Below, piece after piece: positions 16,769 through 25,828 of a stretch of 48,486 nucleotides of DNA. The stretch spans positions 1 through 48,486 of the forward strand of contig CAJWNQ010000014.1 of NCBI GenBank assembly GCA_913043905.1. The letters run 5' to 3'. This DNA comes from an uncultured Paracoccaceae bacterium (GTDB lineage Bacteria > Pseudomonadota > Alphaproteobacteria > Rhodobacterales > Rhodobacteraceae). The position numbers were made by a program, and so were the translations under genes. The notes under the pieces are model-generated. The model did no database searches. It saw only the letters and a program-made list of their open reading frames with translations, and had not been told where the DNA came from. Numbering within the stretch: position 1 is the first letter of the stretch; each line of letters starts with the position of its first letter.

Positions 16769-17544
16769 TGACAGACCTTTCTAAGCGTTTACATATAGGC
16801 AGAAAAATAGCAGAAAATGGTGCAAAACTTGCTGCTGAGTACTTTACACGTCGCGATACATTAGTGAATGACAGTAAACTTGCACCACTTGATCTTGTAA
16901 CAGAGGCTGATAGGGCTGTTGAAAATTTGCTCAAATCAGAACTGGCTAAAGCATTCCCAAAAGACGGATTTTGGGGCGAAGAGACCGGTGGTGATCTAAA
17001 CCGGTCTCTCTGGGTTGCAGACCCAATTGATGGCACCTCTAATTTTGTAGCAGGCTTACCTCTTTGGGGCACATCACTTGCTTATGTAGAGGATGGTGAA
17101 GCCAAACTTGGATTTTTAATATTTCCAGCACTTGGCACAACCTATGAGGCAACTAAAGGTGGTGGGGCATTTAGGGATGGCAAACAGATCTACACATCCA
17201 ATGATGATAGAATGGATTGTGCGCGCATAATTTTTGGTAGATCACCAGCACTAGATCCAACCAATCCTTTGAGATTTGCCAGTGGCGTATTAGCTGAAGG
17301 AGCCGTAATTTATGCATTTAATTGTTGCATTTTTAATCTTTCTCGCGTCGCTGAAGGGGCGTGTCATGCCTACTATGAAGAACACGTTCATCCATGGGAT
17401 TATGCAGCCGCCGGGCTTTTGGCCCGCGAAGCCGGTGCAAATATTATAATGGATATGTCCCCAAACGCATATATATCTGGTGGATCTTTACTTGCGTCAG
17501 CACCTGCTCTTTGGGATGCAGTTAGAAAACATGCAGCAATGTAA
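16768..17544 (+). CDS. Inositol monophosphatase family protein
   Basis: Mg/Li-sensitive phosphatase fold, 258 residues. Metal and catalytic motifs are intact: LVTEADRAVE, GEETGG, ADPIDGTSNF and the C-terminal HPWDYAAAGLLAREAG. Family members act on inositol phosphates, histidinol phosphate, 3'-phosphoadenosine phosphate or fructose 1,6-bisphosphate; sequence alone does not settle which. It is translationally coupled to the preceding kinase gene by a 1-nt overlap. A kinase and a phosphatase side by side next to an importer suggests handling of a phosphorylated sugar or cyclitol. Confidence 0.87.
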   Translation: MTDLSKRLHIGRKIAENGAKLAAEYFTRRDTLVNDSKLAPLDLVTEADRAVENLLKSELAKAFPKDGFWGEETGGDLNRSLWVADPIDGTSNFVAGLPLWGTSLAYVEDGEAKLGFLIFPALGTTYEATKGGGAFRDGKQIYTSNDDRMDCARIIFGRSPALDPTNPLRFASGVLAEGAVIYAFNCCIFNLSRVAEGACHAYYEEHVHPWDYAAAGLLAREAGANIIMDMSPNAYISGGSLLASAPALWDAVRKHAAM

Positions 17545-17583
17545 ACAATTAAAATTGTGCAGCAGCCTTTTAGAAGCATTAAT

Positions 17584-18423
17584 TTATCTTAAACTAAAAC
17601 GAGAAGTCTTAGGCACAATTTTATAACTCTGAAACACTAAAACTTTTTTGTAAATATGCCACGTTGCATGGCCAAATACTGGTAGTACTAATATCAATCC
17701 TACAAGAACAAAAATTGCCCCCCAGAACAAGCCAAAACAAATAATTCCTCCCCACAAGATTAAGGGGACAGGGTTAACTATGACCGCTTGCAAAGAGGCT
17801 TTGATTCCAGAAAGTGCGCTCACCTCATGTTCGAGCATTAGTGGAAATGCCACAACAGTTGTAGAAAGTGCTAATAGTGCAAAACAAAAACCTAATCCAT
17901 TACCCACCACGATAAGCATCCAACCCCGCGGAGTTGAAATAACATCCATAAAAAACCCAACAATAGAGACTGGATATTCATTACCATACAAAAAAGTATA
18001 CAAAGTATTAGCGGTGACCATCCAAGTACAAAAGAGGCCAGCAAGCATAATACCAAGAATTAAAATTTCTAAAATTGCAGGTGATTTAATCGTCTTAAAA
18101 ACCTCGGTCCAGGAAGGATCAAGGCCTTCTTCCAGTCTTCGGCTTACTTCATAGAGAAATAGAGCAATAAAAGGACCAAGCAGTGCGAAGCCAGTCAACA
18201 TTGGAAACAGTAACTGTATCCAATTTTCGCCAGCCATAAATAAATACAAAACAAAGCCCATAAAGGGATAAAGTATAATAGCAAAAAAATAATGAGATGG
18301 TTGGTGTAGAAAATCTTGCCAGCCGAGATGCAGCGAAGCCCAAATATCTTTTGCAGATATTTTATTTACACCAATTTCAATTTTTCTATTATATCCAGTC
18401 GTAACTAAACAGTATTGAGACAT
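17584..18423 (-). CDS. DUF2189 integral membrane protein
   Basis: Polytopic inner-membrane protein of about 279 residues with six to seven hydrophobic segments. The conserved N-terminal cytoplasmic stretch IWASLHLGWQDFLHQPSHYFF opens the DUF2189 pattern, and the C-terminal half has VLVGLILVLPVFGHATWHIYKKV. I start at the ATG 18423, which has GGAGG seven nt upstream; a longer reading from 18489 lacks a site. It lies at the end of the cytochrome oxidase cluster after haem O synthase, a recurrent position for this family in Alphaproteobacteria. Function unknown; oxidase assembly is a guess from context. Confidence 0.78.
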   Translation of the reverse strand: MSQYCLVTTGYNRKIEIGVNKISAKDIWASLHLGWQDFLHQPSHYFFAIILYPFMGFVLYLFMAGENWIQLLFPMLTGFALLGPFIALFLYEVSRRLEEGLDPSWTEVFKTIKSPAILEILILGIMLAGLFCTWMVTANTLYTFLYGNEYPVSIVGFFMDVISTPRGWMLIVVGNGLGFCFALLALSTTVVAFPLMLEHEVSALSGIKASLQAVIVNPVPLILWGGIICFGLFWGAIFVLVGLILVLPVFGHATWHIYKKVLVFQSYKIVPKTSRFSLR

Positions 18424-18522
18424 TACCAAACCTCCAATTAAACTAGCCAAAAGATACAAGCCTCTTGGTTTTGGAACCGTTTTCCCCAATATTTTTATTC
18501 AACTTTTTTCACCCGGATGGGG

Positions 18523-19425
18523 TTAAACGAGCGATAAAATTATGCTATCTATTAATAGTGCTCCAAAAATCCAAAACAAATACCTTATCGAATATACAAA
18601 GAGCTTTTTTTCATTTCCAAAAGAAGGGTCATTCGGATTGACCGTCAAAACCTTCCAAGTATGCCAGATAAATATTGAACCAATTATTGCAGCAAAAATC
18701 CCATAAAATAAACTTGCTGAACCTATCATCCAAGGCATCATCCCAACAGGTCCCAAAGCTAACGAATAAACAAAAACTTGCCGTTGTGTTGACTGCCGTC
18801 CTGCAACAATAGGCATCATTGGAATGTTGGCATTTTCATATTCACGGAATTTATACAAAGCCAGGGCCCAGAAATGTGGTGGTGTCCACAGAAATATAAT
18901 CATAAATAATATCGACCCCTCAATTGTAACAGAGCCCGTTACCGCCGCACATCCAATCAGAGGCGGAAGTGCACCAGCGGCACCACCAATTACAATATTA
19001 TGAGGCGTTAGGAATTTAAGCCACATGGTATAAATTACCGAATAAAATAAAATTGTGATCATCAATAAGAGTGCTGCAAATAAATTTGTTGTGATTGCAA
19101 GCAACACAATAGATAGGGCAGCACTTATTAATCCAAATAAAAGCGCTTCTCGCGAGGATAGGCGACCAGACGGTATTGGTCTGTTTGCTGTGCGTGACAT
19201 CATTGCGTCAATGTCGGCATCATACCACATATTTAATGCGCCAGCTGCGCCTGCTCCAACGGCGATCGCAATAATGGCAAATATAGCCATAGTAATATTT
19301 ATACTCCCAGGTGCAGTCATCATACCAACAACGGCAGTAAAAATGGCTAACGACATAACACGAGGCTTTGCTAGAGCCAAAAAATCTGGCACCCTACTGA
19401 AATAATTACTTCTAATATAATCCAC
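18523..19425 (-). CDS. ctaB: Protohaem IX farnesyltransferase (haem O synthase)
   Basis: Membrane prenyltransferase that adds farnesyl to haem b to make haem O, precursor of haem A for the adjacent oxidase. The 300 residues show about nine membrane spans. The first Asp-rich motif NMWYDADIDAMMSRTANRP is at residues 65-84 with D69 and D73. The active-site region FLWTPPHFWALALYKFREYENANIPMMP is intact. The start is GTG at 19425 with AGGAGG about 4 nt upstream. A 160-nt spacer separates it from the pseudoazurin gene. Confidence 0.95.
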   Translation of the reverse strand: MDYIRSNYFSRVPDFLALAKPRVMSLAIFTAVVGMMTAPGSINITMAIFAIIAIAVGAGAAGALNMWYDADIDAMMSRTANRPIPSGRLSSREALLFGLISAALSIVLLAITTNLFAALLLMITILFYSVIYTMWLKFLTPHNIVIGGAAGALPPLIGCAAVTGSVTIEGSILFMIIFLWTPPHFWALALYKFREYENANIPMMPIVAGRQSTQRQVFVYSLALGPVGMMPWMIGSASLFYGIFAAIIGSIFIWHTWKVLTVNPNDPSFGNEKKLFVYSIRYLFWIFGALLIDSIILSLV

Positions 19426-19585
19426 TAAGCCTCCTATTCACATTGTCATTTTAAATTATCACTTGGCCTCATACGAAAATATTGCAAAACTTTTATAGCT
19501 TTTGGCTAGAACTAAAAAACAAATTTATTTCTGAAATGTAGCCGTTAAAATAATAATTGATTGCTTAATTAACTGAACATATTTA

Positions 19586-20053
19586 CTAAAATTTATCAAA
19601 AAGTCCCCTAAACCTGTCTTTTGCCTTGCCCCGATGTTTAATTTTAGAAGCTTTTTTCATAACACCTTCTGAGACTTCACCAACTTGGATCAAGGCGATC
19701 ATCCCCATTTGATAATGAGGCTTACATTTAACCCCATACAACCCCTCAATATCTAATTTAACTATCAGCTCTTTATTCATTTTACTTTTGAACTTTTCAG
19801 CACCCATGGGGATCATGCCTTTTATAGTTTCAGCGTTGTGCCCTTTTGAAGTTGGAATAAATTTTATGCAGTCTCCTGGGTCTGCCAGAACGAATGATGG
19901 TTCAAAAACCATTTTCATCTTGGGATCTGTTTTGCTTTTATTTAACATCTTAATTTCGTGGACTTTGCCGTCTTGGCAATCAGCTGCATATGCTGCCGAA
20001 TTTGAGTTACAATATATTGCCACTAACACGATGGCCAAGCACCTTGAGAACAT
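19586..20053 (-). CDS. Pseudoazurin (type 1 blue copper protein)
   Basis: Periplasmic cupredoxin electron carrier of 155 residues. The signal peptide ends near AAYAA (residue 24). Type 1 copper ligands are all visible: H72 in TSKGHNAETI, and C110, H113 and M118 in CKPHYQMGM. A basic C-terminal tail of about 25 residues (KKASKIKHRGKAKDRFRGLFDKF is its extent) goes beyond the copper domain and is unusual. GAGG stands 8 nt before the ATG. Its place between the oxidase subunits and haem O synthase suggests that it donates electrons to this oxidase, though pseudoazurins are better known from denitrification. Confidence 0.92.
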   Translation of the reverse strand: MFSRCLAIVLVAIYCNSNSAAYAADCQDGKVHEIKMLNKSKTDPKMKMVFEPSFVLADPGDCIKFIPTSKGHNAETIKGMIPMGAEKFKSKMNKELIVKLDIEGLYGVKCKPHYQMGMIALIQVGEVSEGVMKKASKIKHRGKAKDRFRGLFDKF

Positions 20054-20157
20054 TGTTTTACCTCACTTTTTAACTGATCAGGTTACTTTTTCTAAAACTG
20101 ATAACTGTTTATATCAGGCCAGATTGAAGTCGGGATTGAACAGTGGATTATCGAATT

Positions 20158-20526
20158 TTATCCCCCATCGAAAAAATTAAACCGTGTAAATACAGTATAG
20201 TTGGATTCAACAGCCATAATCGCTACAAAAACAAAAACTGCTATTGGAGGCAGAAGAACAGCATAAGTTAAGGAAAGCCTTTCCCATTTAATATGCATAA
20301 AGAATGCAAGGATAAGACCTGCTTTTACGATCATGAAGAACAGGATCAAAGTCCAGCGCAAGTAGCCCTGGAATGACATGAAGTCGACCATATACGAGCA
20401 GGCGCTTAAAATAAACAACCAGACCCAGACAATAAAATAAACTTTTAAAGGATGCGCTTGATGGCCATCAGCAGGCATTTCTCTAGCGTTATCTTGACCC
20501 TTATGACTTTTATTAAATCCAATCAT
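20158..20526 (-). CDS. Cytochrome c oxidase subunit IV (prokaryotic type)
   Basis: Small membrane protein of 122 residues with three membrane helices (about residues 29-46, 56-76 and 88-105), in the COX4/CyoD-like family. The central string WTLILFFMIVKAGLILAFFMH is typical. The N-terminal 25 residues are polar and His/Asp-rich. It lies 10 nt after subunit III and 104 nt before pseudoazurin. It is a structural or assembly subunit without cofactors. Confidence 0.85.
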   Translation of the reverse strand: MIGFNKSHKGQDNAREMPADGHQAHPLKVYFIVWVWLFILSACSYMVDFMSFQGYLRWTLILFFMIVKAGLILAFFMHIKWERLSLTYAVLLPPIAVFVFVAIMAVESNYTVFTRFNFFDGG

Positions 20527-20535
20527 GTTAAATCC

Positions 20536-21258
20536 TTACCAAAGATAGAAAAATGCAAAAATGAAAACCCATACCAAATCAACAAAGTGCCAATATAATC
20601 CCATAATTTCCACACACTCATAATCACCTTTACGACTAGTGAAAAAACCTAACTTTTGAGTGTCATAATCACCTCGCCAAACTTTTTGTGCCATGACAAG
20701 AAGAAAAATTACTCCAATGGAGACATGGGTTCCATGAAACCCTGTTATCATAAAAAATATTCCACCAAACTGCGGCGCACCCATTGGATTACTCCAAGGC
20801 CTTACACCTTCAGAAATTAATTTGGACCATTCAAAAACCTGCATACCTACAAATGTTGCTCCCAAAAGTGCTGTCACGAGTAACATTATAGCCGTTAGCT
20901 TTCGATCTTTTCGATAACCATAATTTACAGCCAATACCATTGTGCCACTGCTTGATATCAAGACAAATGTCATAATTGCAATAAGTAGGAGAGGGAAATT
21001 CGTATGCCCTATGTGCAGTGAAAAAACTTCGCTGGCATTTGGCCAACCTACTTTTGTGGACATCCGTGAAGTCATATAAGATAAAAGAAAAATGCTAAAA
21101 ATAAACGTATCACTAAGCAAAAATATCCACATCATTGCTTTACGCCAACTTACATTTTTGAATGCACGCTGATCTGATGACCAGTCCTCAACTAGGCCAG
21201 GCAAACCCTTAGCCCTATTCACAGAATTAGCTACTTTTACTTGCCCTGTATTGGTCAT
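20536..21258 (-). CDS. Cytochrome c oxidase subunit III (second copy)
   Basis: Haem-copper oxidase subunit III, 240 residues from the ATG at 21258, which overlaps the upstream stop (ATGA) and has AGGG 8 nt before it; a TTG at 21276 is less likely. Typical motifs are GATFVGMQVFEW and TGFHGTHVSIGVIFL, and the C-terminal LYWHFVDLVWVFIFAFFYLW. It shares the fold with the gene just upstream (21255-22028), so the cluster has two subunit III homologues. This copy keeps the canonical Q..E motif and is the better match to a classical subunit III. Confidence 0.88.
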   Translation of the reverse strand: MTNTGQVKVANSVNRAKGLPGLVEDWSSDQRAFKNVSWRKAMMWIFLLSDTFIFSIFLLSYMTSRMSTKVGWPNASEVFSLHIGHTNFPLLLIAIMTFVLISSSGTMVLAVNYGYRKDRKLTAIMLLVTALLGATFVGMQVFEWSKLISEGVRPWSNPMGAPQFGGIFFMITGFHGTHVSIGVIFLLVMAQKVWRGDYDTQKLGFFTSRKGDYECVEIMGLYWHFVDLVWVFIFAFFYLW

Positions 21259-22028
21259 GAAATTACCCTTTTGCAAAGTTCAATAAAAGGATCGTAAGTC
21301 CAGCCCAGCATTACAAATATCATTGCGCACCAAATAAAAAATAAGAAATGCCAATATAGGGCACATAAATCTATTTTATTAACAATTTTATGTAATTGTA
21401 TGTTGCTCCGAGAAAGAGCAGTTGTATGAAAAAGAACAGCTAAACCACCAATAATATGCAGACCATGTAGGCCAGTGAGCACATAAAAAAAACTACTTGA
21501 AGGGTTGCCGGAAAGGAAAAACCCTTTTCCAGCTAGTTCGAGCCATGTAATTAATTGCCCAATAAGAAAAGCTACAGTTAATACACATGCATTTGTTAGC
21601 AGATACCTTACAGAATTATTGTTTTTTTCGTTATGTCGAATATTAACTGGCTTGGGCGCCCCAATTTCCAGCATCTTTACTTGTAAGGCTTCACGACGGG
21701 CAGCAACCAGAGCAAATTGCAGATAAAAGCTTGCCGCCAATAAAAGAATGCCGTTGACCCAAATCATATTAGGTAGAGGAATTGAGCGCCAGTCTTCAAT
21801 TTCTTGGCGCATGAAATGGCTACTAAATAATAATGTGAAAAGCATTCCAACGACTGCTAGAATAACTAAGAGACCTACCTTGGCTTTTGGTAAAGAAACT
21901 CGATGGGAACCATGATCCAAACTATCCAATCCGTTTTCAAGCCAAGGTTTTGCCCCCAATCGTTGATGTGACAACCACCATATAGAGGTCGAGAGAACAA
22001 CTGCCAGAAATATTAGGACAACAGTCAT
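21255..22028 (-). CDS. Cytochrome c oxidase subunit III-like protein (first copy)
   Basis: Membrane protein of 257 residues. The first helix is followed by a polar loop (residues 20-50) and then six further hydrophobic segments. LTGLHGLHIIGGLAVLF and LYWHFLFFIWCAMIFVML identify the subunit III fold. The usual Q..E motif is changed to LIGQLITWLEL. The start overlaps the coxA stop as TAATG. Presence of two different subunit III genes in tandem suggests that they occupy different positions or that one has a modified role. Confidence 0.82.
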   Translation of the reverse strand: MTVVLIFLAVVLSTSIWWLSHQRLGAKPWLENGLDSLDHGSHRVSLPKAKVGLLVILAVVGMLFTLLFSSHFMRQEIEDWRSIPLPNMIWVNGILLLAASFYLQFALVAARREALQVKMLEIGAPKPVNIRHNEKNNNSVRYLLTNACVLTVAFLIGQLITWLELAGKGFFLSGNPSSSFFYVLTGLHGLHIIGGLAVLFHTTALSRSNIQLHKIVNKIDLCALYWHFLFFIWCAMIFVMLGWTYDPFIELCKRVIS

Positions 22029-23800
22029 TATGTCGAGCTTTCGCTATCAAGGGGACCAGGATCATTCTGGGCCAAGAAATCTTCTGAGGCGCCGGGAACA
22101 CTATAATCATAGGGCCAACGATAAACGAGTGGAAGTTCTGGGCCAAAATTACCATGGGCAGGAGGAGTATGAGGCGTTTGCCATTCAAGTGTGGTTGCTC
22201 GCCATGGATTTGGTCCTGAGGGACGCCCCTTTCGAAGACTCCAAAAGAGATTGTATAAAAACAGAATCTGGGCAATGCCTACGATAAAAGCTGCCAAACT
22301 AATGAAAGAGTTCAAGGTTGCAACAGAATCTGGAATAAAAGCGGCATCTCCCAGTTCGGGGTAGCGTCTTGGTACCCCGACTAATCCGATATAGTGCATG
22401 GGAAAAAATATTAAATATGACCCTACAAAAGTAACCCAAAAATGGATTTTACCAAGACGTTCATCCAACATACGTCCTGAAATTTTTGGGTACCAATGAT
22501 AAATAGCTCCAAAAACAACAAGAATTGGAGCTACTCCCATAACCATGTGAAAATGTGCAACAACAAACATTGTATCTGACAGTGGGATATCCACTATGAC
22601 GTTGCCAAGAAATAACCCCGTAAGGCCACCATTTAAAAAGGTAACAATAAATCCCAGCGAAAAAAGCATGGGAGTGTTCAGGTGAATATTCCCATTCCAG
22701 AGCGTCAGTATCCAATTATAAACTTTTAGTGCAGTCGGGACAGCAATTATTAACGTCGTTGTAGCAAAGAAAAATCCAAAGTATGGGTGCATTCCACTGA
22801 CGTACATATGGTGTGCCCAAACGATGAAACTAAGGGCTCCAATCCCAACAATTGCCCATACCATCATCCGATACCCAAAGATATTCTTTCGAGCGTGCGT
22901 CGAAATTAAATCAGACACAATTCCAAACGCGGGCAGTGCCACGATATAAACCTCTGGATGTCCAAAGAACCAGAAAAGATGTTGAAAAAGAATAGGGCTC
23001 CCACCGCCATAGCTAAGCTGGTCACCAAACTCGACCAAAGACGGCATGAAAAAACTGGTTTCTAACAGCCGGTCAAACAACATCATAACAGTTGCTACTA
23101 GCAGCGCTGGAAATGCAAGAAGCGCCAATACTGTAGCGGTAAATATTCCCCATACTGTTAGGGGAAGCCGCATCATTGTCATCCCCCGAGTTCGTCCTTG
23201 CAACACTGTGACCACATAATTTAGCCCACCCATTGTAAAGCCCACGATAAAAAGGGCCAGCGACACAAGCATAAGGATTATCCCAAGCCCCTTACCCCCC
23301 GGGGTTCCAGAAAGGATCGCCTGAGGGGGGTATAGTGTCCACCCCGCTCCAGTTGGTCCACCAGGAACAAAGAAACTTCCAACAAGGACCAATACTGCCA
23401 AAAAATAGATCCAAAAGCTAAGCATATTTACATAGGGAAACGACATATCACGAGCACCGATCATAAGTGGGATCAGATAGTTACCAAACCCTCCAAGGAA
23501 CAAGGCTGTGAGTAAATAAACCACCATAATCATTCCGTGCATCGTAACAAATTGATAATAGGTTTCAGGTGTAATAAAGTCGAACATTTCTGGAAAGCCA
23601 AGCTGCAGTCGTATCAGCGAAGACAACACAAGAGCCACTAAACCAATTGCAATCGCAACCCCAGAATATTGAATAGCTATTACTTTAGCATCCTGAGAAA
23701 AAACATATTTAGTCCAGAAACTTTTTGCATGATAAAGCTCCACTTCGTCCACTTCGGCAGGTGGGACACTAGGGGGCGAGGTATTTTTGGTCTCAACCAT
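22028..23800 (-). CDS. coxA: Cytochrome c oxidase subunit I
   Basis: Catalytic subunit of an aa3-type haem-copper oxidase, 590 residues, twelve or more membrane spans. Ligands visible: H88 (TMHG) and the later VAHFHMVMG histidines for haem a and a3, and H281 with H330/H331 for CuB. The HPEVY string at 281-285 carries the Tyr crosslink and Glu that mark an A-type oxidase, and D118 in GARDMSFP is the D-channel entry. It is cotranscribed with subunit II 2 nt upstream and subunit III by overlap. It reduces oxygen to water and pumps protons. Confidence 0.97.
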   Translation of the reverse strand: MVETKNTSPPSVPPAEVDEVELYHAKSFWTKYVFSQDAKVIAIQYSGVAIAIGLVALVLSSLIRLQLGFPEMFDFITPETYYQFVTMHGMIMVVYLLTALFLGGFGNYLIPLMIGARDMSFPYVNMLSFWIYFLAVLVLVGSFFVPGGPTGAGWTLYPPQAILSGTPGGKGLGIILMLVSLALFIVGFTMGGLNYVVTVLQGRTRGMTMMRLPLTVWGIFTATVLALLAFPALLVATVMMLFDRLLETSFFMPSLVEFGDQLSYGGGSPILFQHLFWFFGHPEVYIVALPAFGIVSDLISTHARKNIFGYRMMVWAIVGIGALSFIVWAHHMYVSGMHPYFGFFFATTTLIIAVPTALKVYNWILTLWNGNIHLNTPMLFSLGFIVTFLNGGLTGLFLGNVIVDIPLSDTMFVVAHFHMVMGVAPILVVFGAIYHWYPKISGRMLDERLGKIHFWVTFVGSYLIFFPMHYIGLVGVPRRYPELGDAAFIPDSVATLNSFISLAAFIVGIAQILFLYNLFWSLRKGRPSGPNPWRATTLEWQTPHTPPAHGNFGPELPLVYRWPYDYSVPGASEDFLAQNDPGPLDSESST

Positions 23801-23802
23801 AA

Positions 23803-24633
23803 TTAGGGATCCTCCACCAATTTAGTAAACTCTATTCCTGTATTTGTAGTCATTTCAGCAAACGTCGTCTGTTCGCTGATCCACAGATCATAGTCATCGT
23901 CTGTATCGATCAAAACAGTACCGCCCATATACCCATGGCCAACACCACAAAGTTCCGCGCACAACACATCATAGGTTCCTATCCGAGTGGGCTCCATCCA
24001 GAAGTAGGTAATCATTCCTGGAACCATATCCATTTTGGCACGAAATTCTGGCACATAAAAATTGTGTAATACATCCACTGACCTCAGAAGCATCTTTACT
24101 GGCCGCCCAACGGCTAAGTGCAAGTCATAGCCATCAATAATAATATCATCCTGACCATATGGATCCTTGGGATTAATTCCCAATATATTGTCTTCACTGA
24201 TCAGCCTGTTATCAGCAGTACCCAACTTTCCATCAGCACCAGGCAACCGAAAGCTCCAAGACCATTGCTGCCCCACAACCTCAACTTCTGTAGCTTCCTC
24301 TGGGACATTTACAAACTGAAACCAAACGAAAAGCCCAGGGGCTAGCAAAGCTACAACACCCAAGCTTGTTAAGATAGTTAGCCAAATTTCAAGTTTAGTA
24401 TTTTCAGGTTCGTAGGCTGCAACCCTACCCTCACGATATTGAAATTTATATACGCAGTATGCGACAAACAGTAAAATCACTACATAAACAATTCCAGTAA
24501 TCCAGAAGGTGAATGATATCATGTCATCCATAAACCCCCAGTTTGTCGCAATGGGGGTCCACCACCAAGGACTGAGCAAGTGAAATACTACTGATCCAAT
24601 AACTATAATAACGATTGCAAGAGCCACGCCCAT
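23803..24633 (-). CDS. coxB: Cytochrome c oxidase subunit II
   Basis: CuA-bearing subunit, 276 residues. Three N-terminal hydrophobic stretches (residues 4-20, 42-64, 83-105) anchor a periplasmic cupredoxin domain. The CuA site is complete: H190 (DVLHNF), C225, E227, C229, H233 and M236 in CAELCGVGHGYM. No fused cytochrome c domain is present, so an external donor is required; the pseudoazurin downstream is a candidate. There is an insertion of about 30 residues before the IIIDGYDLHLAVGRP strand. It is the first gene of the oxidase run, with AGGG before the ATG. Confidence 0.95.
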   Translation of the reverse strand: MGVALAIVIIVIGSVVFHLLSPWWWTPIATNWGFMDDMISFTFWITGIVYVVILLFVAYCVYKFQYREGRVAAYEPENTKLEIWLTILTSLGVVALLAPGLFVWFQFVNVPEEATEVEVVGQQWSWSFRLPGADGKLGTADNRLISEDNILGINPKDPYGQDDIIIDGYDLHLAVGRPVKMLLRSVDVLHNFYVPEFRAKMDMVPGMITYFWMEPTRIGTYDVLCAELCGVGHGYMGGTVLIDTDDDYDLWISEQTTFAEMTTNTGIEFTKLVEDP

Positions 24634-25029
24634 ACTTATTCCCTTTTGCCTAGCCGTAATCGGCTGCCGGTGAAAACTGGAGTCTGTACTTGGTCTTAAT
24701 TTAGTTTTAATTTAGCTTTAATTATCAATTAATATTTAATTATTAACTAATGTTTAATTATTTACTTTAAACATTCATATTTGCTTATATGATTGTCTTC
24801 ATAATACCTAACTTATGTCGATAGGGCGTTTTGTCACACCCAATATGCTAATCTATTTCCATCCAGCACTGCAAAATCATCGCTCAAATACAGATACAAA
24901 AGAAGCAAACTTTGACAAATAAGACCTTAATGAGTATCTTAACAATATATTTATAAATAAAAAATTTAACTTATTTTTACTTAACTAGTAATATTAGTTT
25001 GCTCCATTAACACCCCAAGGGGATATTTA
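24634..25029. promoter_or_regulatory. Divergent promoter region between coxB and SCO1 gene
   Basis: 396 nt without a gene. Around 24700-24770 the sequence repeats variants of TTTAATTA several times, probably promoter-type AT richness. I found no FNR-type or other recognisable operator. The oxidase operon (minus) and the SCO1 gene (plus) must both start from here. Confidence 0.4.
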
Positions 25030-25653
25030 GTGCTGAAGCCAATTTTAACATATGCTGCGCCTACTTTAATAATTGCTGGCATTTGGCTAGTGAGCTTTGA
25101 ATTTTGGCCTGAAGAAATAGATAAGTTTTCAAAATGTCGAACCAGTCCCATTACCGGAGTTGCCGGATCCATTGGAGGTCCGTTCACTCTTATTAATCAG
25201 AAAGGTATAATGGTAACAGATGCAGACGTTATAACAGAACCATCACTGATTTACTTTGGTTATACATTTTGTCCAGATGTTTGCCCTCTAGACGCAGTGC
25301 GCAATAGTGACGTTGTTGATATTCTTGCCCAAATTGGAAAGTCAGTGACACCTATTTTTATCTCAATAGACCCACAAAGAGACACGCATGAGGTCATGTC
25401 TGAATATTCCAACTGGCTTCACCCTAAAATGATAGCTCTGACAGGATCACAAGAGCAGGTGAAGGCCGCTAGCAAAGCATATGGAACCTACTACAAATTG
25501 CACTCAGATGAAGATAAAGAATTTTATCTTATTGATCATTCAACTATGAGCTACCTCGTTTTTCCAGAGCATGGGTTTGTAGAGTTTTTCAGGCGGGACC
25601 AGAGTGCTGAAAAAGTTGCTGAAAAAGTTGCTTGCTTCATAAAAAATTCTTAG
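25030..25653 (+). CDS. SCO1/SenC copper chaperone for cytochrome oxidase
   Basis: Membrane-anchored thioredoxin-fold protein, 207 residues, that delivers copper to the CuA site. The N-terminal anchor spans residues 6-25. The copper motif is CPDVCP with C81 and C85, and the partner H170 lies in LIDHSTMSYLVFP; IFISIDPQRDTHEVM is a family string. The start is GTG with GGGG about 8 nt upstream. It is divergent from the oxidase operon, which fits assembly of CuA in the adjacent CoxB. A Cox11/CtaG gene for CuB is not in this window. Confidence 0.93.
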   Translation: MLKPILTYAAPTLIIAGIWLVSFEFWPEEIDKFSKCRTSPITGVAGSIGGPFTLINQKGIMVTDADVITEPSLIYFGYTFCPDVCPLDAVRNSDVVDILAQIGKSVTPIFISIDPQRDTHEVMSEYSNWLHPKMIALTGSQEQVKAASKAYGTYYKLHSDEDKEFYLIDHSTMSYLVFPEHGFVEFFRRDQSAEKVAEKVACFIKNS

Positions 25654-25828
25654 TAAAAGTTATAATTAAAAACCTTAATTCAAATATAGCAACCTGAAGT
25701 TAGGGGTATATTATTAAATGCATAACACTATTTTTAGGTCTAAAATTTAAAAGCCCATCCGCTTAATCAAACATAATTAACAAGTCAGAAATTCAATTTG
25801 AAAATATATTAAGATCAAAGGATTTATA

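Noticed and set aside
25654-25828. Guanidine (ykkC-type) riboswitch upstream of the DUF1989 gene
   Set aside because: I looked for the conserved stem and GGG/ACGR elements and saw none; only a short AATTAA/TTAATT pairing is present.
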